From contig NC_031770.1 of assembly GCF_001522545.3 (NCBI RefSeq), forward strand, positions 17,090,751 through 17,154,750: 64,000 bases of DNA, read 5' to 3'. Below, piece by piece: positions 34,938 to 48,628 of this stretch. The stretch comes from Parus major. Taxonomy: Eukaryota > Chordata > Aves > Passeriformes > Paridae. A model generated the notes under the pieces. The model was given only the letters and a program-made list of their open reading frames with translations. It ran no database searches and was not told the DNA's origin. The translations under genes were made by a program, and so were the position numbers. How positions within the stretch are numbered: position 1 is the stretch's first letter; each line of letters starts with the position of its first letter.

Positions 34938-36160
34938 CAGGACTGACCTCCTTTACTTTTCCTGCCCAAAGAGTATTGCTCCATGCCATGCTGAAATCTC
35001 ATCAATTTTGACTTAGCACGAATGGACCCAGGTGGCTGTGGTTTGACTTCTGACTGTGCAGCGAAGTTCGGCAGTGTTCAAAATCCTGGAAGGGATCTCC
35101 ATTGCTGCAAAATCCAGCATATGTTTTGCTCCATGCTCAAGAGTGTGGGCAAAATTTATGTTGCTGCCCTGGCAACCTCCCTTCACAGACAATTGTCGGC
35201 TTTGGCTGTGCCAAGTGTCTGCAAAAGCTGGGGGTGAGGAGCTCAGAGGCAGATGCTGAGCTGCTGGGAGCACAGAGGATTTGGGCACAGACACAGCCCC
35301 AAGGATTAACTGGGAATCAGGAAAATGTGGTGGCACTCCTCCACAAGTCTCAGCTCAGTCCTCCAGGAGGAGGAGAGAGGATGGAAGGTCAGGTGCAATT
35401 TTCTGCAGTTATTTCAGCTGAGATCTTCTCCTGTGAATGTTTGTCCATATGCATGCCCAAAGAGGGGATTTGGAGCTTTATTTTAATGAGTGATTGGAGC
35501 TTGGAATATCATGAAGGCTAGAAACAAAAAACATGCACATAAGGGGTCCAGGAGCCTGAGTGCAGAGGATGTGCTAATGTGGATTGTGACTTAAAGAAGA
35601 AACTGAAGCTAAGTGGCTTCAACTGTCTTAAATTTGGCACTGTCTCACAGTGCTGTGCTTTCTAAGACCAATTTGTCCTCTTAAAAAAGCTTCTCTCTAC
35701 ATTAAATTGCATAGTATTCTAAAGAGTAACATCATAGCAATGCAGACAAGATAATCTAGCACTCTGTTTAGCAACAGAAGAATTAACAATCAGAAGATAT
35801 TTCTGGAACTTGCAGTAATGATCTGATGAGACCATGCATGTCATGGTTAGTGACATGTCTGACACTTCTCCCCAGGAGGAGGAGTGCAGGCTGACATCTG
35901 TGTCTTCAAGGCAGATGTGGGGCCAAGACTCTGTCCCCTCTTTGGTGCTGAGTTTGAGGGAGGCCTTTCTCCACACCTGCTGGTTCCTCAGCTCTTTCTT
36001 TGAGCAGGAAGAAAGCATTTGTTTGGTTCCCATCTCTGAACATGTCTTGTGACAAACCCCACACCTCACGTCTCCCAGCACTTCTTCTTGCTGCTGGCCA
36101 CAGCTGTCTGACTAAAAGGGATGCATGACCTGTGTCCGTGCACGGCTCTGCCTTTCTAAT

Positions 36161-36252
36161 TGATGTCCTCTGCCAGTAAAATGGAAAGAAATATTTCATT
36201 TGGGTTTGATGTCCTCTGCCAGTAAAACAAAAAGAAATATTTCATTTGGGTT
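36161..36252. repeat. 46-bp tandem duplication, two copies
   Basis: Copies 36161-36206 and 36207-36252 both begin TGATGTCCTCTGCCAGTAAA and end ATATTTCATTTGGGTT. They differ at only three adjacent-region positions (TGG versus CAA), about 93% identity, which implies a fairly recent event. Confidence 0.95.
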
Positions 36253-39200
36253 GCAGGATAAAAGCAGCCAGAGTAGGAACCCCACTGTTCCTCTGCATGT
36301 ATCACTGGCCATGACCTGTGTGCAGCTGTCAGAGGTTGCCACCAGTGTCTCCTGGCAGATATTTGCCCGCTGACCAACAACAGACATCGGTGTACCTCCA
36401 CTTGCCTGGAAGACAGAGCTACCTGGGGCAAGCTGAGCTCTCCAAAACCAACAGAAAATTCTGGGGAATGCTCTGCCTGTTCAGTAGGATGAACGTGTCC
36501 TTCCCTGCCCTACATCTTGCATATGCAACACGTCTCCTTGCTAACCATGCAGCAGGGTGAGCTGGCTGCTTGCAGCTTCGGATTTGCTTTCTGCTCACAC
36601 GCACTATTCATGAGTTTGTTCCAATTATGGTCAGAGAGGCCTCTCTCCACAGAGCTGGGAAAACTCAAACATATGCAGAAATCCATTGCATGCTCCCACT
36701 TCTTCCCCTTTTACAGCAAGCTTGATGCCCCCCTCACAACAATTCTCACATTTATCTCAATGGCTCTCACCCTCCTGTACAGGATGGGCAGAGAGCTGCA
36801 CTCCATCTTCCTTTATCTTTGGAAAGCAGGCGGCTCCAGAGGAGCCACCTCTTCTTTCATTTGTTCTTTGAGCACAGTGCTTGGCTATCAGGTCTTAGAG
36901 AACAACTGCTCAAAAATAAGCCTTTTCATGGGATTGAATGTGCTTCTCCTTTTTACTTGACACATCTGCAAAAAGATGATTAATGTCCACCTGATTTTTC
37001 TTCCCTATGCTGCAAGCTGGGCAAATGTCTGTGCTCATCAGTTCTCCCAGTTTGTCCTGATGGGGCTAAAATAGCTTTTGACTAAAATGCCTGCAGCAGC
37101 TGCTGTGGAAGCAGTGGGGCATGGTGAGCTGAGCCAGAGCTTGGGCATCTGGACTTTCTGCACTCTTACACTCTGTCTGTTGGCTGTGCTTCATTTTTGG
37201 AGCCGTGAAGGGCTTCAGCTCTCCTTAGATTTGAGTAGCTCAGTCGTGGGGAATTATAATGCAGGCAAGTCACAAAGGTTCATGAATTTGTGATCCCTTC
37301 CCTGTCACAATGAAAACTCTGCTGTGTGGCATTCTCAGCGCTTTATAGATATGGTAGAGCTAAAGAGACTCCCACAGAAACTCTGCCACAGCTCTTCAGA
37401 TCTTTCCTTTCTCTCTCCACTTGCCCATAGAAATGTTTTCCCCTGCACTGCAGGCTGGTGAACTGGAAACTTGAACTCTGTACATTGCTCTGGTAAAATG
37501 AGATTCACATTAGACCACATTCAGAGTTCCAAATGCCTTGTGCACTAATTGCTTTGTGGTTGCCTACAGAGGAACTTCCCGTGGGTATAAATCCTAACCC
37601 ATCAGCATCTGACTGCAGCTTTGCACCAGAATAAGTGTCTGCATTGTGGACAGGACAACCACAGGTACTTGAGATTCTGCCTGTGAGCTAGGAGAATAAA
37701 AAGAATCAACCTCGTACGTGCAATTATCTGTCACCTGTTCATCCTCGCAGAATGAGAGATTTACAGGGGGATTTCTCCATCAGTGCAGATTCACGACTTA
37801 TGAATGAACACAGAATAAGCAGTCCTTCACAAATTCCTTTTCAATCTTTATTTCAGACAATCCTGCTGAATCTGACTCCATGGTAGGTTTTCATTCTTCC
37901 TTTCCATACAGTTCAGACAACCAGGCAGGCCTGGAAGCACTGAGATACTGTAGGCACATTCTTCCTTTCCATGTTATTCAGGATGCATCCAACATCCCAG
38001 CCTGCTATTGTTATCCCAGGTTAAGCTTATGGAGCGGAGATTCAAATTCCATAAAAGCAGGTGAGATTCTGGGTGCAAAAGGAACCCAAATTCCAAAGCT
38101 TTTGAAGTTTCTCCACCACTAATGATGTCCCCAGCGATAGTTCATCTTAAAGTAGTGCCCTGCTCCTGCCTGACAAGCTTGTTGCCATGGTGTCTGTCTC
38201 TCTCTGTATAACTGGCACGCACAGCATAAAATCCTCTCTTTCTTTAATAGAGCAAATTACTTCACTTGCTACTGTTGGCCACTCATTAACTCCTTCCTCA
38301 GTCTTTGAAATCTTCGATGCAGCTCTCACCTGACTTGCACTGTGTGGGCAGGAGGCGCTTGGGGAGGGTTGTGTGCAAAGACAAAGAGCAGGCAGCAAAA
38401 AATAATACTAGGAATGTATCTGAGGGATGGACTCAAGAAGTACCTGGACAAACACTGGAATAACAACCAGGAAGAAGCTGCATGAAACAGCTTTTTGTCC
38501 ATTCAGGAGCTGAACAATATCAGGAACTGGAGAAAATATGTTTTTCTGTGACCCTGCAAGTTCCAGGGAGGACGATATGTACACTCCCTTCAAAATACAA
38601 AGGGCTGACTTAGGAAAAAAAAATGCTCTTTTGATTTTTGGAAAACTCTGTAAAACATTGGTAGTTTTGTCTATTCACTCACCTATAAACATGTAAAAAC
38701 TACATTGTCAGCCCAAGGAGGGATTAAAGTATTTCTCCAAACCCATCCCTTATTCATTCAAAAAACCCATAAACCACCAAACTCAAAGGTGTTTTTAAGT
38801 TCAGACACAAGCTGGTGTGCTCCTCGATGTGACCCCTTAGCAAATTAGGTTTTCCTAGGCTAGTTTAAATGGTGTAGCTTGATCTCGCTCTCACAGAGAA
38901 GATAACAGTGAAGGCCTTCTTCCAATGTCTTAAAGCTTTTCAGGCTTCCTAAATTCCCATACCCTTTTTGATAGTGTCTCTCTTATTCTCCTAAATGCAC
39001 AGACTGTCACATTTTTATCTCTTCTGTATGCTTCTTTTCAGCTGATACAGTGAAATGTTTCAGTGTTCCTTTGTTATACGTAAAAAACCACTGAGGCTGG
39101 TTTTGAAGGGGAACTTTCATTATCGTCCTCGGTTGTTCACTCCCTGCCAGTGAAGACACAAGCCATAGCCAGATAACAGGGTCTGTACTGTGCTCCAGAC

Positions 39201-42200
39201 CTGCCACAACCCCACCAGTTGCAGAGGTGGATAAGCAGGAATAGCTACAATCACCAGCAAGCATCACCTAGGTGCTCTGCTGAGGCCGCTGTGAAACAGC
39301 TCACAGAACCCAGGTGCATGGGGCACAGAGAACCCACAGAATCCCCAAGAAAACTTTCAGTCTGACAATGTAGAAAGCACCAAAGATCTTCCCAAAGACG
39401 TGTCTGCACTGCATCACAGATACATGCCTGCAGTAACCACATTTTGATGTAAGTGGGTGTTTCCTCTGTGTCTTTACTCAGCCCTGTGGCTCCACAGGGA
39501 CGCCACTGAACTTCCCACCATAAACATCACTGCCCTGGCAGTGGCATCACAGACTATGAAAAGAAAATAAGCAACCAACCTCCTTGCCATTGAGGGCCTG
39601 TATGTAGACACAGAAACTGGTTTATTACTAAACCAGTAGCTCTCATTGCCTTTAACAGCTCTGAAAGGAGTCAGGCTACTTGTTTCATGAAGCTTTCAAA
39701 GGAGAAGGAAAATGGGCCAAGGCAGTGCGACATTGCTTTAACAGTGAAATCATCAGTGCTCTCTTCAGTAATGATGGGCATCGTTTTGCCACAGCTTAGC
39801 TACAGATAGCACAGGATTTGGCATTTCCAGAGATTTCTCATTTCTCTGTCTTAGTTTCTCAACACACCTTTACTTGATGAGCAAGCACTCCTAGGCCAGT
39901 TCTTGGGCAAAATTCTCTGGATACTTGGACTTCAATGTTACCTGTCTTTAATGCCATCCATGTAGGCTTGATCAGGAAAGAAAATATTTCTTCTTATTTC
40001 AAGAGCTTAATTTGGTAATTGATATGAATAAGATATCTGGCACAGTCACTAAGCCAGCCAGCTTAAAACTGTGTGTGTTTGTAAAACTGTGTGTGTTTTC
40101 CCAAGCTGTAATCACACTCTTAGACCACTGTGCAAATTTACCCAGTACACATACCAGAGCAGGTATGATCTCTTGGGAGTTAAAAGGAGCTCTGTGACCA
40201 ACACAGTTTATTCCAAATTGTGTTTTGCTACATTTTAAAAGATCATCATATTTGCTTATTAATTTGCATGGAGTTGGAGCTCAGGAAATGCGGTGCTTGT
40301 CAAACATGGGATTGATGTCTGGTGGTGATTGGTGTTGTGGCAGGCAGTGGGGCATCCCACAGGGTCTCTGTGTTGGGATGCAGCAGCATTCCCAAGGGGT
40401 ATTCCAGTGTTCAGGCTGTGTCGTATGAAGGATGCTCCCATCTGCTTGAGTGAAAGAATCTTTGCTGGGGAAGCTTCGCCCGGCAGATGGCAACTGTGAA
40501 TACAGGAAACTGGGAAAACACTTTCAGTTTCAGAAAGAATCACCATAGAATTAATGAAACAGGAAAAAAAAAGGAGATTAAAGGAAAAATGAGAAAATTA
40601 TAAAGTACCAACCTGACCTCTAATTTGTAAAGCACCTCTAGCCAGAACCCGGAGAGAAGGAGCTATCTGAAACAGCAGTGGTAAACTTAATAATGACAAA
40701 GTTGATTCCAGCAGAGAGTGCCAGCTTTCTACATGTTAATTTAATTTGAACTCATCTCAGTTTTGGGCTGGGATTTTTTTTGCGTGTGTGCTTTTATACA
40801 TGCTGATAATGTTTGAATTGCAGGCATGCTGGTTTGGTGCATGAAAGCTTGAATGAGAAATTATCAAACCAAATTTTAGTGTCCAAGCTGACTAGAGTAC
40901 AAACAATGAACAAGCTTTATGGAGAGAGAAAATACAATTAATTTCAGAGTATACACCTTGCACTCTATGGTGATACCAGTAACATGAGTAAGAGGAAAAA
41001 AAATGAGGATTTTTAAAATGATGTGGGTTATTATTATTGGTTACCTTGGCACTGACAGATTTAATTTTGCCTGTCCTCATAAAAATCCTTGAGCCATCTC
41101 TCTCCATAGGATGGAAATATTATTCTAGTTTAAAGGATATCTCCCCTCAGTACCTGATGTCCTATCACCATTCTGTGATAAAATGGAGCTGTGTAATGGT
41201 GATGCCTTACTGTCACTAGGGATGTACATTTCTTTTAACACAAGGTATATTTTTGTGAATAACATATACATGAGCGTGTCTTGAATAATGTGTTTGTCAA
41301 AAGCATGGTATTGCTCCTCTAGATTCCTACACATACAACAGATGAAATTTCCTCAGATACCAGGAGAACGATTTTTATTTCAACTTTCTTTTCCTCTGAA
41401 TGAATTCTTCTGGTTTGGGATTTCTGGGAGAAAAAGGTAAGTAAAATACTGTTGGCCAGGTCTCATTCATTTCATTTAAAAGGAGCTGGTAACACAGTGA
41501 TAGCTGGCTTGAGGATACTCGATGTTTCCTTCCCTAAGTACAAGACCATTTCAGGGAGGGATGGAGACAGCTAAATCAGAGCTCAGCTAGAGGAGGAGTG
41601 ATTCTGGATAGACTAACAAGGTTCACTGCATTGAGCAGAAAGTGCTCAGCATATTTTGATATTGGTTCTGATAGGCTGAAGTTTGCTGCTGTTTGTAGTA
41701 AATTATGCTTCATGACATAGGAGTGGCCAATAGAGAAATCTGGGAATACAGCTCATTCAGAGACACTATAAAACCAATTTTACCACCAGCAGATCTCAAA
41801 AGTACCACAGAGCTAGACAAGCCTGTGCTGCAATATGTCTTCAACCTGCACTCCCTACGTCTACATCTAATTAATTTTCTTAATTGCATAACAGTGCTCT
41901 TCCTAATTACACTGGGGAACCACTCTTGGTTCCTTATCTATTGCTCAGATTATTCTGGCTGTCATTGTATCAGCGCAGTCCCCAGCCTAATTTTGTGCTA
42001 GCCCGCACAGACTGCTCAGGGAATGCTTGGCAGAGCCTTCAGCTGCTGCAGCAACATCTCCCAGGCCCGGATGGATACCCTCAGTCACATGGAGCTCCTG
42101 GGTGAGTAGGGCCACTGAAGCCATGGGACTGTTGTGGAGACACTTCCTGCGTGGTGAAAGGGTGTTGTTAAGATCTCCTGTGAGCAAGAGCCACTTTGGC

Positions 42201-43629
42201 AGTGCTTCAAAGGTCCTACAAAACCCAGGAGCTCTGTGCTCTTCAGTACCATCTCATCTGGGCAATAACTTCATCTTTATCAGTGGAACATCTTTATCCT
42301 GAAACAAGGAGCACAGTCACCCCCAAATGACCTGCCAGACAGAAGGAACCTCCACCTCCAGACACCTCCATTTATCCCACCATTGTAACTGGAATACACA
42401 GGGGTGCAGGTGGGCATGCAATAAAACCATGTATGAGTAATTACAACCAGCAGTAAAAAGCCAGGTAACCCAAAATGCCAGTGTGAGGAGTCTGCTTGCC
42501 AGGGAGCACACACATCCCAGCACTGCCAAGTACATCTGCCAGGTACTGGTGCACTTTATTCATGCTGAAGTTAAATGCCTGAAGTGTATTCCACCTCTTC
42601 CAATGACACCAGGGTGCTTTAACACAGCCTTGTTGCATCTGGGTTTCCACCATTCCTGGCAAGTAGCTGGAGCCTGGATCTTTTTGGCGCCATCCCCATA
42701 TTTTGCTGAAACCAGCCAAAAATTTCATAGTAATGTTTGGTAGATTTTGTATCTCTTTTCCTCCTTTGTTTTCAAATTTTGTAGAACCTAACTTCTTAGC
42801 CAATGGGTTTGCCAGGAGCTTTCTCAAGAAAACATCTGCTGTACTCCAGGAGAAGATGTTCAATATAATATTGAAGTAACACACTTGGACCTGATCAAAG
42901 GAAATAGATTTTACAAATTCTAACTAAAACGCAAAACTTGTTGTAACTGGATGTTGCTAGTCTTGCTAGTGTTTGGCAAGATGAGAAGAGGGATCAGACG
43001 TTTGTATGGACAAAGAGACAATCAGTGGTTTTGTTTTACTCTTTACTGCTAAACCCCTTTTTGAAAAATTAAAAAAACTTCATAATTTCGGGCTTTGAGC
43101 TGACCACTAATACAAGAGACTGAGAAAAAACCTGCTGTGAAGTTTAAAATAGCCTTCCATCTGTGTGGCTACTTGATCTTGGACACTTTGATAGTCCACT
43201 GGATTGAGTAGAGATCCCTTCCAGGAGACCAGTGCTTGCTCCACATTACCTCAAACAGACTTGTCCCCATCTGCTCTGCAGGTACCACCAGCGCTTTGAA
43301 TTTCACCCCTCTGGGTTGCCAGGAGCCTCCTGTCAGCTTCTGCTTTGCTGAGCACAGAGGAGCTGACATGCCACAGAGCAGGAGGAACTTGTGCCCTCTC
43401 AGAAACGTTTCACTTTTCCTCCTCCTCCTTCCTTTGCTGCTTTTACTACATCCTAAATAATTGCTACAGAGTGATAAGTCATATGTTTATTCTTTATTTA
43501 TAGATTTATAAGGCAATGAAACTGTGAAAGGTATTTGCAAAGCCCAGTTCTGGCCAATTATTGAATTGGCTGCAATATTTTTGATTAGTAACAATTACTC
43601 TAAAGCAGAAGACAACCTAGAAAAGCAGA

Positions 43630-43642
43630 TTTTTTTTTTTTT
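43630..43642. repeat. Poly-T run
   Basis: Thirteen T residues in an AT-rich intergenic stretch. Confidence 0.9.
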
Positions 43643-46600
43643 CTATAAAAATAACTTATAATGTGTGGGCTTGAAGGAACTAAGACATATATTAAAATTA
43701 TTTCATATAATCCTGGTCTCTGCCAATTGAGAAAAACCTCCCTGGGTCTCTAGGGCTCCCTCAGGAAGCACAGCAGCGTGACAAGCCATGGCTCTGATTT
43801 TCAGATCTGATGATAATAGTGACTATAGACCCCAGATCACCTGAAAGCATCCCTTCCTAAATCTTGTTTTCTAACAGCTCTAGAAAATTACTTGTGGGAT
43901 GGAATAAAAAATCACAAGAATTTAAAAAGCTATCCTGACAGGGATCAGTCCTCAGAGGAGAAGCATCTGGGTGCCCAAAGGGACAAATATCTGCCTGCAA
44001 ACATGCTTCTTAGTGATGATGATATCCAAGTTGTAATGCTTCCTTTTCATCTAGTCCTTTTAACTCACTCCCAGCAACACAAGGCTTTGGCCTGAGATTT
44101 TCCCTGTCATCCATTTCCACAACCAAGATCTGTGAGACGGATCTGCTTTCAAATTGGATAAGACATGTACCAGGTGCCACATCCATGAGCACTGCACAAA
44201 CAGTGAAATCCAAAAATTGCCTTTCAGTGTAGCCGGATTAAAACCAGTATAAAACAGAAGCAGGGTCTGCCTGAGCCTCCAGACCCATCTTATTGCTTTG
44301 GGATTTCTCTTGATAAATGACAGTCTGCTCTGCTGGAATTGCAACACCATGCAACTTGGTGTTGAGTTTTAGAAGAGAGTCCTCTTTCTAAAAAAGGAAA
44401 AGTTCTTCTGCATGCAGGCTGGCAAAGCCCTGTGTCTTCTGTTACCCACAATATCCATTTAAAATTATATGCTCAGTTCCCAAGTGAAAAAGTTCTTTCT
44501 CAGTGCCACCCATCAGCCTGGGCAGATATCCCAGACCATTGTGCTGAATACAGGTTCCACCAAACAAAATAGGCTCTGATACCTTTTTCCAGCCTGGACC
44601 CTGAGTGGCCTCTTTGCTTCAAGTGAATTTGCAGTGTATAAACGTTTGGGAACTCAGTACATGATTTCCCAGGTGATAAAGAAGGGCAATAAAATCTGGG
44701 CCACACTTTTCAGGGTTTATAGGAGTAACAGGAATAAAAGACAATAAAACATGAGTTATCACTGAAGTCACAAGCCTGACTCTAATACAAGCAAAGGTCA
44801 GATCAGATAATAAAACAGTTCATTCTTTCCAGTTCAGATTAGGAGGTGCTCTAATCCTCAAAACAACCTTGTTGATTGTACTCACATATGCCAGTGCCAG
44901 TGGCTTGCTCTAAAAATAATAAATGTGATTAATTTTAGTTTTGGACATGAATTTTTGACTATGAGGATCATGACTCAATACACAGGGAAGAGTCGAGGGG
45001 ATGTCACCAGTTCCTCTTCAGTGGAAGGAGTTAGTATCACTTGTTTCCAAAAGCATTTTCAAGGCTGAAACTGTGTAACTGCAGAGACACAGTGAGCACT
45101 TGTGCATGGCAGGACTAGTGAAATGATAACGTGCCAGCTCCTTTTGGCAGGGCCTGGGTATTTTTAAGCAGAGCTTTTCTGGAAGTTTTCTTTCCAGCTC
45201 AGTTGGTCCCAAGCAGAGGAAAGCTCCAGGTCCCCTTAGGCTCTGCTGGAATGTGCCCCTGTCTGGCTGGGGTATGGTGCTGCTGCAGAGATATGTGCTG
45301 CCTGGGAGCTCATAACAAGCTCTATCAGAGGAGAATCGAGAGAAAAGACCCTCACAGGGATGACCACCTCATTTTAAAGGTCCTCTGCTGAGAAACCTGC
45401 TTAAGAAACATGGCTAAAATGAGCCAAAGACATATAAATGATGGAGAGGTGTTGCAAGCGTCTCCTCCCCCAGAGAGGCTTTGTTGACACAGTCTGATCT
45501 GTCCTTGCTGTAATGGTCTCACTTTGATTGTTGAAATTCCACTTTTTTTCTTTTAGCAGGTGGAATTTATTATGTCCATTTCTATCCTGTATGTAGCACC
45601 TTCTGTCTGTAAAGAAACATGGACAGATTGCAAATGCTCCTGGGTATTGATTTTGTTGACACTAAACTTTAAATTTGGGCTGATTTCTGAGTAGGTATAA
45701 AGAATGTTGTGAATTTGTTTTAAAAAGAACTCCACTGAAACACACTAAAATTGGCAGGAACCATTTAAAATGTAACACAAGCCTTATTTGGGTTTTATAG
45801 AAATACATATCCTTTTCTCTGTAAGAAAAAAATTGGAATGTGGCAGTGGGCTCCATGATGTCTGAAAAGTCAATTAGAATAAAGCATTGCCCCTGGCTTT
45901 CCAGGTGGCTGCATCCTTTATTTCCAGCTAGGAAGGGATGCCCCTAACTTTATATTCATTACAGCTGTGCTGCCAGTGACTCCCACCAGTGCTGGAGCTG
46001 CCTTACAGACGTGAGTGCAGAATCAAATTGTCAGCACAGGATGGATCCCAAGCATGAGCCCAATCCCAGCTCACAACAACTGCTTTGATACAAATCTCTA
46101 CCCAGGGACAAGCTTTGGGTGAGCCCTGGCATGGGGGAGAGGAGTCAAGGACTGACCCTCTGTGCCCTCTCACAGAATATTTTTTTTCTTGATTGTTAAA
46201 CATTTTGTGAATATGACTGCAAGATAAATCTTAGTTGGGTAATTTTAATGAAATCTTGGAGGCTGGGAGAGAAAATTCAGGAGGTGTTTAAAGAAAGTGC
46301 TTCTATTTCACACTGTGTTGCAGCAGCTGAAATTAAATTCTGATTAATATTGTTCAAAAGCAGTAGTAAGTGACTGTACAGACCTTTGATTGTCAGTGGT
46401 TTTTTAATACACGCCAGAGGTCAAGCAAGTAAAAGACCAAGGAGATATGGCCAGGGGGCATGATGGGGAGAAAAAAGGGAAGGGGTATTAATGTAATACG
46501 TGTGGCATGTACATGCCTGCTATTTAACTACAGCTCCTGCCTGCTTCATACCCTCAGGCAGCCTGAAGCTAGCTAATAACCCTGTCATCTGGAGAGAAAG

Positions 46601-47744
46601 CACAACACTGATCATCACAGTTTCACAAATAAGTAATTTGAAATTAATTATATCACATCCTAACAAGACCAGCTCCTGTCTTACCTTGGATTACCTTATC
46701 AGCACTGAATATATTAATTTTGCAGATAGACCTGGGAGTGCTTGAGCAGCAGCTGATGCTGAGTGTCTCTGTGTCACTGCTTGCACCTCCCTGACCTCCT
46801 GAAGTCCTGATGAACAAAGCTCACCGTGCAGGGAAAGCCAGGGACTTTTTCCCTTTTCATTTAGCCTTGCCTGATGCCATCCCACAGCTGCACATCTCTC
46901 CCACTGAGGTTATTACAGTCACCTCAGCTATTCCAGATTATCTCGAGGTTCAACCCAAAAACAAACCTGGAGTTGGTAACTCAGCTCTCCCATATGAAGC
47001 TATGCCCCAAAGCACCTCCCTCAACCATTTTGCTAAGCCTAGAGTCTGTTGGATGACAAAGCAGCCCCTTTATTTTGATATTCCAAGGATATGAATGGCA
47101 CTGACAAGCTGGAGAGAGGAGAATTGTAGTAATGGTGAAGTACCAGAGTGGCTAGAGGGAGATCTTGGGAAGCTCTCAGCCTACCTCTGTAACAGCTACC
47201 TGAGAAATGATCCTTCAAAATGCTCTTTTTCTCAGAAAGTGCCTCTATGTTGAAACAAATCAGGCTTACTGCATTTCCAGTCTCAGAAGAGAGCTGAAGC
47301 AGAATGGGAATATCAATGAATTGATGCAATTTCTTTTTCCTCAAAATTTTCATTTACAGGAAAGGTGTTTGAAATCAAAACATTGACATGATTTTAATGT
47401 AATCTTCAAGCAAAGAAACCCTCATGGCTTTGCCTTTTAAACAATAAAGGAGAAGCAAGGATATTTAAAGTAATGGAAACTCCCTTAGGCCAGCAAAATA
47501 TTCCCCACCTGGCCTGGCATGCTACAAACTGGACACAAATTTCAGTTCTGGAAAAAATGGGGACAAGTAACTGCTATCACAAACTGTGTAGGAGACACTA
47601 CATTACAGCAAATCCTTCAGGTCACTCTTTGAGCTCATGCAAGAAGGATTTTCTCCCTTCAAACCATTAATCACGCTGCTGATGAGCTCCAAGAGAAGCA
47701 CAAGGTTAACTAATGTTCCCCCCTTTTGCAGACGTTTTTCTTTG

Positions 47745-47757
47745 AAGAGAGAGAGAG
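47745..47757. repeat. Short GA repeat
   Basis: About six GA units in intergenic DNA. Confidence 0.8.
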
Positions 47758-48435
47758 AGTGGCAAAGCTCAAGAGGCAGGAGTTCAGAAGGAGCTGCAAG
47801 AATCAGACCGATTAGTATCCTCCCAACAGTCGTATTTTCACCCTAGGAAAATGAAACTTTGCCCAATTAGCAATATTTTATGAGTTGTAGTATAAGAGAT
47901 CTCCTCTCTCAACAGCTGTTTATAGTTTTTCCAGTAAAAGTTACCTCTGCGGAAGATAACTAAGCCTAATGACAAAATTGGGAAATGCTATGACATGTTT
48001 TCAAAAAGTTTGATCTGAATTCAAGGTTGGTGGGAGCAGGAGTGAATGATAGACTTGAGGCTCTAGTCAAAGTAAATAGTTCTAGTGAGGGCTCTTAAGG
48101 GCAGTTGTGGCAGGATGCTCTGCCTGGAGTGGGGGGGACAGCTCGAACAATACCCTGTTTGCAAAGCTGTCAGCAGTGAGAGGAGAAGGGGGCTGGCATG
48201 CTGCTTTTGGTGTTGAATGATGCTGAAAACAGCCTGACTCATCATTCCCAAGATAAACATCCTGACAGCGATGTGAAGATGTGGCAGACCTGATAAAGTA
48301 CCTGATATAAAGGGACAAGCAAGTGATACTGCTGATAGCTTATCTAAAGATGCTGAGCTGGCCTGGAGACATATGATGGACAGAAAATCAGTTTATATAT
48401 AAAAACCCAGTCCCACTTTTTAACAGCAAGGTCTT

Positions 48436-48628
48436 CATAGAATCATAGAATGGTTTGGGTTGGAAGGAACCTTAAAGATCATCCAGTTCCCACCCTCCTG
48501 CCATGGGCAGGGACACCTCTCACTACACCAGGTTGCTCAGAGCCTCATCCAACCTGGCCTTGAACACTTCCAGGGTTGGGGCATCCACAGCTTCCCTGGG
48601 AAACCTGTGCCAGGGCTCACATCTTCCA
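48436..48628 (-). mobile_element. CR1 LINE 3' end, short well-preserved copy
   Basis: Read on the plus strand it opens CATAGAATCATAGAATGG (the reverse of the CR1 tail repeat), then TTTGGGTTGGAAGGAACCTT, CCATGGGCAGGGACACCTC and CTTGAACACTTCCAGGGTTG. It is closer to the CR1 consensus than the copy at 2680. About 190 bp are clear, and similarity fades after CCAGGGCTCACA, consistent with 5' truncation. Confidence 0.92.

Larger units (their letters stand above)
34938..48435. other. Intergenic sequence downstream of CAPN8
   Basis: About 13.5 kb with no supported gene. It contains the 46-bp tandem duplication at 36161-36252 and a T run at 43630-43642. Open frames up to 147 codons (36517-36960 and 42441-42884) show no domain, no plausible splice structure and overlapping open frames on the other strand. 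Confidence 0.55.

Noticed and set aside
35102..35521. 139-codon plus-strand frame just after CAPN8, considered as an extra 3' exon
   Set aside because: CAPN8 already ends at a matching WLCC C-terminus with a stop and two poly-A signals before this point.
36156..36431. Repeated peptide-like units in minus-strand frames
   Set aside because: They simply translate the 46-bp DNA tandem duplication, which is not a multiple of three, so the peptide phase is not maintained.
36517..36960. 147-codon plus-strand open frame with hydrophobic stretches
   Set aside because: No known family; the hydrophobicity follows from T-rich DNA; no supporting splice or poly-A signal.
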